NCBI GenBank assembly: GCA_023392975.1
Contig: JAEWNA010000348.1
Coordinates: 1 to 62,018 of the forward strand
From: Pseudomonadota bacterium
GTDB taxonomy: Bacteria > Pseudomonadota > Gammaproteobacteria > Xanthomonadales > Xanthomonadaceae
Direction: 5' to 3'
DNA: 62,018 nt
Shown: piece by piece, positions 55,813 through 62,018 of the stretch
How the letters are laid out: each line of letters begins with the position of its first letter
How positions within the stretch are numbered: position 1 is the stretch's first letter
The notes under the pieces: generated by a model
Told to the model about the DNA's origin: nothing
Database searches by the model: none
Seen by the model: the letters and a program-made list of their open reading frames with translations, nothing else
Program-made: the position numbers and the translations under genes

Positions 55813-56333
55813 AGCGCCTGCCCGCCCTCGCCTGCCTGTGCGCGGCGCTCGTCGCGGGTTGTACGCAGCCCGTGCGCGAGGCGCCCGCACCTGCCGGATC
55901 GCCGCTGGTCTTCGTGCTGGTCCGCCACGCGGAAAAGGCCGCGGACGATCCGAAGGATCCGTCGCTGAGCGAGGACGGACGGGCGCGTGCGCAGCGGCTC
56001 GCGCTGTCGTTGAAGGACGCACCGGTCGCCGCGGTCTACGCCACTGCCTATCGGCGCACGCGGCAGACGGCCCTCCCCACGGCCGCGGCGCACAGGCTCG
56101 ATGTCGTCACCTACGATGCGCGGCAGCCGGCCGACGCCTTCGCGGCCGAAGTACGCGCCGCCCAGCGCCACGGCACGATCCTGATCGTCGGCCACAGCAA
56201 CACGGTGCCCGCGATCGCGGCCGCGCTGTGCGGCTGCGCCGTGGCGCCGATGCGCGAAGAGGAGTACGACCGCAGGATCGAGATCGGGAGCGACGCGGAC
56301 GGTCGCGCCATGCTGCGCGAAATCCGCGACTGA
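55809..56333 (+). CDS. Lipoprotein of the SixA-like histidine phosphatase family
   Basis: A 174-residue protein of the histidine phosphatase superfamily. The nucleophile motif is LVRHAEKA (RHA instead of RHG, as in SixA), the second arginine is in YRRTRQTA, and the late catalytic histidine is in IVGHSNTVP. A lipobox (ALVAGC, Cys19) directs it to the membrane, so it is exported, unlike cytoplasmic SixA. The start is GTG, overlapping the mfd stop (GTGA). Substrate unknown. Confidence 0.87.
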   Translation: MKRLPALACLCAALVAGCTQPVREAPAPAGSPLVFVLVRHAEKAADDPKDPSLSEDGRARAQRLALSLKDAPVAAVYATAYRRTRQTALPTAAAHRLDVVTYDARQPADAFAAEVRAAQRHGTILIVGHSNTVPAIAAALCGCAVAPMREEEYDRRIEIGSDADGRAMLREIRD

Positions 56334-56364
56334 ATCTCGACCCGTTGGGTCGGGATGCCGTGGA

Positions 56365-57414
56365 TCAACCGGCGCCGGCGAGGCCCAGCGAACGGCTGGG
56401 ATCGAAGTCGATGCCGGTGATGTAGCGCTTGCCGGCATGCGCCTTGATGTGCACGACGATGTCGATCGTCAGCATCAGCAGGCGCTTGATCACCGAGAAC
56501 TCCAGGCCCGAGCCCTCGTTCGACGCCTTCACCATCAGCGCCAGCTGGTCCCAGGTCTGCGCGGTGCTGCCGGCGTGGCAACTGGTGATCGAACCGGGGT
56601 GGCCCGACGCGCAGTTTCGGATGAAGTAGAACGCTTCGTCGCCGCGCAACTCGGCCAGGATGATGCGGTCCGGTTTCATGCGAAGGCAGGCCTCCATGCA
56701 GCTCTTCGCGGTGACGTTGCTCGCGCTCTGGCCGCCCTTGGAGTACAGCAGGTGGACGATGTTCGGCTGGTCGATGAACAGCTCGCGGGCGTCCTCGATG
56801 GTGACCAGACGCTCTTCATGCGGAATGTGGCCCACGAGCGACTTCATGAACGTCGTCTTGCCGCTGCCGGTCGCGCCGGCGACGACGATGTTCTTCTTGT
56901 ACAGCACGGCCTTCTTGAAGAAGTCGGCGTAGTTGCGCTCCGAGCGCAGTTCCAGCAACTCCTTGTCGAGGTCGCTGACTTCCGCCGCGCCTTCGAGGAT
57001 CTGCTTGAAGAAGCCGCTCTCCTCGTAGTTCTGCAGGGTGAAGGTGCGCTTGGCGGGCAGACGGATCGTGATCGAGACCTTGCCCGAGTCGCAGGCGGGC
57101 GGGATCACGAACTGCGCGCGCTGACCGGTCGGGAAGGTCAGCGACACCACGGGGTCCACGTCGGTGATGCGCTGGCCGGTGTTGCTCTCGTTGACGACCG
57201 CGGTACAGAACTGGCGCGCGCGCTCGAAAGTCAGCGACGGCACTTCGATGTGCTGCCAGCCCCTCACCGTTTCCAGGTACAGCTCACCGGGCTTGTTGAT
57301 GCAGATTTCGGTGACTTCCGGGGACGACATGTACTCGAGGATGCCGAGCACGCTGTACTGGTACTCCAGGAAGTCGTTCGAAACGTTGGCGATCGGTGAA
57401 TTATCGATATCCAT
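56365..57414 (-). CDS. virB11: T4SS ATPase VirB11
   Basis: A 349-residue hexameric traffic ATPase of the secretion-ATPase family. It has an N-terminal domain (ICINKPGELYLE), Walker A GATGSGKTT with K186, the Asp box TIEDARELF, Walker B-type LAELRGDEA and the His box SGHPGSITSCHAGS. In a full T4SS it works with VirB4 and VirD4; neither is in this locus. A terminator-like hairpin separates it from virB10, so it may have its own promoter in the 187-bp space. It is convergent with the SixA-like gene. Confidence 0.93.
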   Translation of the reverse strand: MDIDNSPIANVSNDFLEYQYSVLGILEYMSSPEVTEICINKPGELYLETVRGWQHIEVPSLTFERARQFCTAVVNESNTGQRITDVDPVVSLTFPTGQRAQFVIPPACDSGKVSITIRLPAKRTFTLQNYEESGFFKQILEGAAEVSDLDKELLELRSERNYADFFKKAVLYKKNIVVAGATGSGKTTFMKSLVGHIPHEERLVTIEDARELFIDQPNIVHLLYSKGGQSASNVTAKSCMEACLRMKPDRIILAELRGDEAFYFIRNCASGHPGSITSCHAGSTAQTWDQLALMVKASNEGSGLEFSVIKRLLMLTIDIVVHIKAHAGKRYITGIDFDPSRSLGLAGAG

Positions 57415-57535
57415 GGAAGCGCAGCTCGACTGTCGGAACGGTGTGGCGCCGGGACGACCGGCGTGCGAGACGGGACTAGCATAGACGCGCACGGCCGGCA
57501 TGGGTACCGCGGACGCGGAGCGAAGCCCGGACGAG

Positions 57536-57590
57536 GCCGGAAACGAAAACGCGGCGCCTGGACGTGCCCGAAGGCACGCCCGGCGCCGCG
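57536..57590 (-). terminator. Terminator between virB10 and virB11
   Basis: A two-part stem (outer GCGGCGCC/GGCGCCGC, inner CGTGCC/GGCACG with a CGAA loop, UUCG on the minus-strand RNA) is followed on the minus strand by GTTTTCGTTTCC. It would stop or reduce transcription after virB10. Confidence 0.65.
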
Positions 57591-57601
57591 TCAGGCCGGC
57601 A

Positions 57602-58906
57602 TCAGCGGCGGATGACGCCCGAGAAATCGACGTCCTGGGCGACGTAGATGTTCAGCACGGTGCCCTGGTTGATGGTCACGGTGGCCGGACGCGCGAGCGA
57701 CTTGCTGAGCGCCTGGTTCGCGAGGCGCTCCATCGTCTTCGCCGTGTTGCTCTCGAACGGCTGGCTGACGATGTTGCCGCCCGTGGTCACCGAGTCGGTC
57801 TGCGGGCCGTTCTCGGCCGCGTAGTACTTGAAGGTGTCGCTGATGAGGCTGATCATCAGCGCCGAGCTCATCTTGCTGAACCAGTGCGCGTTGTAGTCGC
57901 CCGGATGGCCCGCGCCGCCCAGGTTGTCGACACCGGGGCCTTCCAGCGTGATGTCGAGGCCGTTCGGCGTGGTGATGCGATCCCACAGCACCGCGACGCG
58001 CGGGCCCTTCGGCTCGCCCTGGTAGCGACCGAGCGCCTTCGAACCCTTCGGCAGCAACAGCTTGTGGCCGTTGATCGAGTAGACCGGCTCGGTGACGATG
58101 CAGGAAGTGAAACCGTCGACGTCGGTGACGATGCGCGTTTCGAGGACGCAGCGGATGTAGGTGCCGCGCACCAGCAGCGTGTCGGGATTGCGCTGGTACT
58201 GGGCGATGCTGATCTTGTTGCCGCCATCGCGCGCCTGCCCCGCGTTGCCCGCGGCGGCAGCGGCCTGCTGCTGCGGGGTCATCCGCTCCATGTTGCTGAG
58301 ATACGACTGGAGCATGTTGTCGGTGCTCGACCCGGGCGCACCGGGGCGACCGGAGGCGTCGGTGATGCCCATGCGGCGTTCCGCCAGCGTCGGACCCTGC
58401 GGGCCGATCGGGCCGACGGGCATGTCGCGGGCGCCATCACGCTCGCGCGTGGCGCGATCGGCCGCGGCCCGGACCGGGTCTTCCGGCGGCAGCGGCGGCA
58501 GTTCCTGGACCGGCACCGGCTGCGGCTGCTGGACGTCGGCGAAGTCGGGACCGGTCGCGGTGCCCGCGCCCTTCGGCAGATCGGGAATGACGACCTTTTC
58601 CTCGCGCGGCTTCTTGACGTCGTCCTCTTTCTTCGAGGTCGCGTTCTTGAGCACGACGAGCGTCATCAGGATCAGCAGCGCGACGATGCCGCCCAGCATC
58701 ATCAACATCTTGCGATTGATGCGCTGCGATTCGACCGACTTCAGCTGGGGCGCCGAAGCGTCGAGGTCGGGCTGCTGCTGCGGCTGCTGGGCCGAGTAGT
58801 AGGGGTTGCTTCCCTGGGCATTGGGGTCGTAGCCCTGGCCCTGCGGGTCGCCAGAGGGGTAGTCGCCGGACTGTCCCGGCGGATTCGGCGGGAAATTCTG
58901 GTTCAC
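57602..58906 (-). CDS. virB10: T4SS core protein VirB10
   Basis: A 434-residue protein that spans both membranes in the T4SS core. It has a cytoplasmic N-terminus rich in Pro/Gln/Gly (residues 1-60), one transmembrane helix (MLMMLGGIVALLILMTLVVL, about 67-86), a proline-rich periplasmic stretch (VPVQELPPLPPED) and a C-terminal TrbI/VirB10 beta-barrel domain (RGTYIRCVLETRIVTDVDGF ... GTVLNIYVAQDVDF). The start is GTG, overlapping the virB9 stop (GTGA). Confidence 0.94.
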   Translation of the reverse strand: MNQNFPPNPPGQSGDYPSGDPQGQGYDPNAQGSNPYYSAQQPQQQPDLDASAPQLKSVESQRINRKMLMMLGGIVALLILMTLVVLKNATSKKEDDVKKPREEKVVIPDLPKGAGTATGPDFADVQQPQPVPVQELPPLPPEDPVRAAADRATRERDGARDMPVGPIGPQGPTLAERRMGITDASGRPGAPGSSTDNMLQSYLSNMERMTPQQQAAAAAGNAGQARDGGNKISIAQYQRNPDTLLVRGTYIRCVLETRIVTDVDGFTSCIVTEPVYSINGHKLLLPKGSKALGRYQGEPKGPRVAVLWDRITTPNGLDITLEGPGVDNLGGAGHPGDYNAHWFSKMSSALMISLISDTFKYYAAENGPQTDSVTTGGNIVSQPFESNTAKTMERLANQALSKSLARPATVTINQGTVLNIYVAQDVDFSGVIRR

Positions 58907-59688
58907 TTTTGCTTGTTCCTACGCAGACCGACGACGTTCTTCCCGTGACGGATGACCAGGAAGGGATAAGTGCCATGGACCACGAGCGTGTTGTCCTCGA
59001 CCGTGGTGTTGACCAGGAAGTCCTCGCTGCCCTCGCGCTCGCGGCCGTAGACCGCCGGGAAGTCGCCCGTGGGGAAGCGATTGATGTTGTTGAACTTGAT
59101 GTAGGTGAACTGACCGTCGTCGTAGACGTTCACCGGAATCAGCCACTTGTTCTTCGTGCGGGTCGAGAACGAGTAGTCGAAATAGTAGCTGCGCGTCTTG
59201 TCCAGTTCGGTATCGATCTCGCTCTGGCGCGGCTTCGGTGCGCCCTTGGCCTCCGCGGCGGCGGCGGCCGAGAACACGGTGCTGTTGCCGTACAGGAACG
59301 TGATCTTGTAGTTGACGCCGGCCCGTTTCGCCTGCTCCAGCGCGGTCCAGTCGGTCGCCACCACCTTCAGCTCGAAGAGATAGGAGTGGGTGGCGGTGCG
59401 CACCATCATGTTGGTGTCGACGTCGACGTTCTTCGGCTTCAGGTAGAAGACGTTGTCGCGGCGGTTGAGCTCCCAGCCGGAATTGAAGCCGGTGCTGTAG
59501 TCGAGGATCTCCTCGCTCGGACTCAGCTCGATCTGGGTAGTGATGCCCAGACCCGTGCGGACTTCGTAGATGCGGTCCGGCTCGTATTCGTACTGGACGA
59601 TGGCTTGCGCGAACGCCGAGCGCGCCGGCGCGAACGACGCCAGCATGCACAGCAGGACCGCGTAGCAAGAGCGATGCAAGCGACTCAT
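58903..59688 (-). CDS. virB9: T4SS outer-membrane core protein VirB9
   Basis: A 261-residue VirB9/CagX-family protein with a signal peptide (CYAVLLCMLASFAPARSAFA). The N-terminal domain contains YEPDRIYEVRTGLGITTQIEL and the C-terminal, VirB7-binding domain contains the YFDYSFSTRTKNKWLIPVNV strand pair. It forms the outer-membrane ring with VirB7 and VirB10. Its ATG overlaps the virB8 stop (ATGA). Confidence 0.94.
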   Translation of the reverse strand: MSRLHRSCYAVLLCMLASFAPARSAFAQAIVQYEYEPDRIYEVRTGLGITTQIELSPSEEILDYSTGFNSGWELNRRDNVFYLKPKNVDVDTNMMVRTATHSYLFELKVVATDWTALEQAKRAGVNYKITFLYGNSTVFSAAAAAEAKGAPKPRQSEIDTELDKTRSYYFDYSFSTRTKNKWLIPVNVYDDGQFTYIKFNNINRFPTGDFPAVYGREREGSEDFLVNTTVEDNTLVVHGTYPFLVIRHGKNVVGLRRNKQK

Positions 59689-60758
59689 CTGTTGCCTACT
59701 CCATTGACTTGATTGGGGGCCTGCGCGGCCGGAACCTGTTGCGGGGCGGCCGGAGCGGCGCCTGCGGGGTACTGCGGCTGCGTCGCGGGCGCGGCGGCCG
59801 GATTGCCGAAGTCGGGAGCGGAGGGATAGACCTGCCCGCCCGCCGGCTGGCCCGGGACCTGCCCCTGCACCGGCTGGCCCGGCAGCGGCTGGCCCTGGAC
59901 CGGCTGGCCGGGGATGGGCTGGCCCTGCATCGGCTGACCCTGGTACGGCTGGCCCGGATAGCCCTGCTGGGCCGGATAGCCGGTGGGGATCTGCGGCTGC
60001 GCGGACACCGGGTTCTCGACCGGCGGCGACGCGGCGTAGTCGTTGTCGACGGTGTACTCGGTCACCTGGAAGCCGAGCGGATTGTTGTACCGCTGCTTCT
60101 CGTCCATCGACAGGTTCGGCTTGTAGGTGTACTCGAGCCGCGCGATCTTGCTGTCGATCGGCTTGGTGTCGCCGGTCTTCTTGTCGTACTCGACGCGCTG
60201 GAAACGCACGGTGGCGCTGTTGCGGGCGTTGTCGCCGGATCCCTTGCGCTCGAGCTGGATGCTGAGGATCTTCACCCGGACCGCGCGCTCCTTGCCGTAC
60301 TTCTTGAACGGGCTGTCGGGGTTGTTGCCGGCGTGGATGGCGGCGTAGCCGTTGCGCACGTTCGGCGCCGACATGACGTTGACCAGGTCCCAGTCGCGCA
60401 GGTTCATCATCGCGACGTCGAACGATTCGCGCGCGATGATGTACTGGGCGACGTTGCTGCGCGCCAGCGCTTCACTCGCGGTGATGCTGTTGGGACTGTT
60501 GAAGTCGCCGCGCAGGGTGGCCACCGTCGCCTGGCCGGTGAAGGCATCGGCCATGATCAGGTAGGGCACTTCCCGCTTCAGCGGAAGGATGTAGATGAAG
60601 CCGCCCACCATCGCGATGACGATGAACAGGCAGGTCCACGCGATCATCCACGCGCGCTTCTCGCTGCGCCGGGCGAGGTCGGCGATGCTGACCTCGAAAT
60701 TGACGCCTTTCGCGGCAGTGTTGTCGATCTGCGGCGATTCTTTCTTCTTGCCGAGCAT
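59685..60758 (-). CDS. virB8: T4SS inner-membrane protein VirB8 with long Pro/Gln-rich tail
   Basis: A 357-residue protein. The first 245 residues are an ordinary VirB8: cytoplasmic N-terminus, one helix (WMIAWTCLFIVIAMVGGFIYIL, about 36-57) and the periplasmic NTF2-like domain (YIIARESFDVAMMNLRDWD ... SIQLERKG ... LEYTYKPNL). The remaining 110 or so residues are a low-complexity extension with tandem GQPxx units, then Pro/Ala/Gln-rich sequence, not part of usual VirB8 proteins of about 230-240 residues. The tail would lie in the periplasm. Confidence 0.9.
   Translation of the reverse strand: MLGKKKESPQIDNTAAKGVNFEVSIADLARRSEKRAWMIAWTCLFIVIAMVGGFIYILPLKREVPYLIMADAFTGQATVATLRGDFNSPNSITASEALARSNVAQYIIARESFDVAMMNLRDWDLVNVMSAPNVRNGYAAIHAGNNPDSPFKKYGKERAVRVKILSIQLERKGSGDNARNSATVRFQRVEYDKKTGDTKPIDSKIARLEYTYKPNLSMDEKQRYNNPLGFQVTEYTVDNDYAASPPVENPVSAQPQIPTGYPAQQGYPGQPYQGQPMQGQPIPGQPVQGQPLPGQPVQGQVPGQPAGGQVYPSAPDFGNPAAAPATQPQYPAGAAPAAPQQVPAAQAPNQVNGVGNR
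59842..59955 (-). repeat. Tandem 15-bp repeats coding GQPxx units in virB8
   Basis: About seven degenerate 15-bp units code for GQPYQ, GQPMQ, GQPIP, GQPVQ, GQPLP, GQPVQ and a final GQVPGQPAG. Two alternating forms (xQ and xP) suggest a 30-bp parent unit. Such arrays can change length by slippage. Confidence 0.85.
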
Positions 60759-60831
60759 TCTGGAGCCTGTGATCCGTGAATGGGGTGGAGACCGAATCCG
60801 CTTGCGGCGCCCGCGCGGACGCCGGAGGGGA

Positions 60832-61254
60832 TCAGCGGCCGGCGCCGTCGCCGGAGGCGATGCGGACGACGATCTCGTTGCCGCTGACCGCGATCGAGAC
60901 CTGCTGCGCCGAGTAGGCCGCATTCAGCTGTGAAACGGCTTCCTGCAGGCTCGGGGTGCGGATGTCGGCGACGGCGGAGTACAGGGTGTAGTCCATCGGA
61001 TGCCGGTAGGTCAGGACCATGTGCGAATCGTCGGCCCAGCGCTCGAGCATGTTCTTGAGCGTGCGGTCCATCGGCGACGCGTAGTAGAGATAGGTGTCCT
61101 GGAGCGGGATCGCCTGGGTCTCTTCCGAGAAACGGTTGACGGTCTTCCAGCGGCCGCCGAAATCGGGAGCCGGACGCGTGGCGCAACTGGACAGGACCAC
61201 GGCGAAGGCCATGGCGAGCAGGAACTTGGTCAGGATCGAGATTCGAGATTTCAC
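60832..61254 (-). CDS. virB7: VirB7-like lipoprotein with N0/TcpQ-like domain
   Basis: A 140-residue lipoprotein: GTG start, signal peptide (ILTKFLLAMAFAVV) and lipobox LSSC (Cys23 or so). The mature part ends in a domain (LKNMLERWADDSHMVLTY ... TPSLQEAVSQLNAAY ... SIAVSGNEIVVRI) with the pattern of N0/STN/TcpQ modules known from secretins. Classical VirB7 is only about 50 residues; Xanthomonas VirB7 carries an extra N0 domain, and this protein matches that in size and order. It precedes virB8 by 73 bp. Confidence 0.82.
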   Translation of the reverse strand: MKSRISILTKFLLAMAFAVVLSSCATRPAPDFGGRWKTVNRFSEETQAIPLQDTYLYYASPMDRTLKNMLERWADDSHMVLTYRHPMDYTLYSAVADIRTPSLQEAVSQLNAAYSAQQVSIAVSGNEIVVRIASGDGAGR

Positions 61255-61763
61255 ACGCCACCCGGAGAAAGATCGGAGAAATTGAGTGAAACATACCTTG
61301 TAACGCAAACCGCCCCCGCGCGCCTCGCGCGCGAGGGAAACGCAGACATGGGACGAGACCGCGCACCGGTTCCGATGGACGGCGCCGGGAACGGTACTTC
61401 GACGGGCAAATGGCACCGCACACGGTGCGACCGGGCACGGGCAGGCGTATTCCCTGTTGTCACGACAGATCAGGCCCCCTCCTCGCCACGATCATCGCCG
61501 CCGGTCGTCCTCGAATCGCGAACTGCTTGCGGCGTCCTTCTGCTCATCCCAGTGTGCTCCCCGACACCCCGCGACCTGCGGACCGTTTCGATCCGCGGGG
61601 CGGCAGGCTGGAACGCATCCTTGGCTGCGTAGGGGGCAACATAGCCCGATCCGCCGCGATTGGTCAAGAAACTCCGGCACGACATCGGAAAGCGCAGGCA
61701 CACGGGCCGCACGACCGGGGTGGCGACTGTCATGCACGGGTCCCCGAGGGGCCCGCGCAGGCT
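61255..61763 (-). other. Intergenic region between lolD and virB7
   Basis: This 509-bp stretch has no gene I can support; short open frames in it lack ribosome-binding sites and family likeness. It holds a good minus-strand promoter (61638-61667), a CGCGCG/CGCGCG hairpin near 61320-61335 and, close to virB7, an unusually AT-rich stretch for this genome (61262-61300). Confidence 0.5.
61638..61667 (-). promoter_or_regulatory. Sigma-70 promoter for the virB7-10 operon
   Basis: On the minus strand, TTGACC and TATGTT are 18 bp apart. Transcription from here would leave a leader of about 375 nt before virB7. Confidence 0.5.
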
Positions 61764-62018
61764 TCAGTTCGCCGGTCGCAACCGGCCTTCGTGGAGCTCG
61801 AGCACCCGGTCGAGCCGGGCCGCCAGGCGACGATCGTGGGTGACCAGCACCAGGCTGGTGCCCTGCTCGCGGTTGAGCCCGAGCATCAGGTCGAACACGA
61901 TCGCGGCGGTCTTCTCGTCGAGGTTGCCGGTGGGCTCGTCACCGAGCACGCAGGCGGGACGATTGGCGAGGGCGCGGGCCACCGCCGCGCGCTGGCGCTC
62001 GCCGCCGGACAGCTCGCC
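61764..62018 (-). CDS. lolD: Lipoprotein-releasing ABC transporter ATPase LolD (C-terminal part)
   Basis: Only the last 84 residues are in the window; the 5' part lies beyond the right edge. The fragment starts inside the ABC signature (LSGGERQRAAVARAL), then Walker B CVLGDEPTGNLDEKT and the H-loop LVLVTHDRRLAARL. The DEPTGNLDEKT wording is typical of LolD/MacB-type ATPases that energise lipoprotein release to LolA. LolD is favoured by length after the signature and the ending HEGRLRPAN, but MacB-like ATPases are close. Confidence 0.85.
   Translation of the reverse strand, partial: GELSGGERQRAAVARALANRPACVLGDEPTGNLDEKTAAIVFDLMLGLNREQGTSLVLVTHDRRLAARLDRVLELHEGRLRPAN

Noticed and set aside
59842..59955. 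CRISPR-like direct repeats
   Set aside because: 15-bp in-frame coding repeats without spacers, inside virB8.
61470..61737. Two short minus-strand open frames before virB7
   Set aside because: No ribosome-binding site, arginine-rich composition typical of GC-rich non-coding frames, overlapping each other.

Overview
The window looks like chromosomal DNA from a high-GC gammaproteobacterium of the Lysobacteraceae/Xanthomonadaceae (Lysobacter-, Luteimonas- or Xanthomonas-like). I infer this from gene orders rather than from a database search: an rmlBACD operon, yafS-rnhA-dnaQ divergent from gloB, tig-clpP-clpX-lon-hupB-tRNA-ppiD, phoBR-ppk-ppx, creBCD, and a VirB7 homologue with an extra N0/TcpQ-like domain. 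No insertion sequence, integrase, CRISPR array or rRNA was seen.

Layout. (1) tsf, then about 10 kb that separates tsf from pyrH, two genes usually adjacent. That block holds a periplasmic GH13 glycosidase, a five-gene set (TonB receptor, ThiF/E1-like enzyme, adenylate-forming ligase, GPH-type transporter, LuxR-type regulator with an AHL-binding-like domain) and an AIM24 protein. (2) pyrH with no frr after it, an S9 peptidase and rmlBACD (dTDP-L-rhamnose). (3) yafS-like/rnhA/dnaQ against gloB and fabI. (4) The protein quality-control block tig, clpP, clpX, lon, hupB, ppiD, with seven tRNA genes, all on the minus strand. (5) A Bax-inhibitor-like membrane protein, an isocitrate dehydrogenase-like enzyme, an AhpD-like protein with a glutaredoxin, and a BepA-like protease. 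(6) phoB, phoR, ppk, ppx, then a GT4 glycosyltransferase and a PAP2 phosphatase; a clear PHO box precedes phoB and a weaker one precedes the glycosyltransferase. (7) A GNAT/nitrilase pair, then creB, creC, creD and a small membrane protein, with a perfect cre-tag before creD. (8) rlmJ, a cation diffusion facilitator, a GNAT, mfd and a lipoprotein of the SixA phosphatase type. (9) A compact minus-strand type IV secretion set, virB7-8-9-10-11, both ends of which are visible; it lacks virB1-6 and virD4. (10) The C-terminal end of lolD.

The points most worth following are the TonB/ThiF/ligase/GPH/LuxR cluster, the reduced T4SS with its repeat-bearing VirB8, the possible Pho-controlled glycolipid module and the cre-tagged creD operon. 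Many neighbours are joined by 4-bp ATGA, GTGA or TTGA overlaps, so translational coupling is common here.
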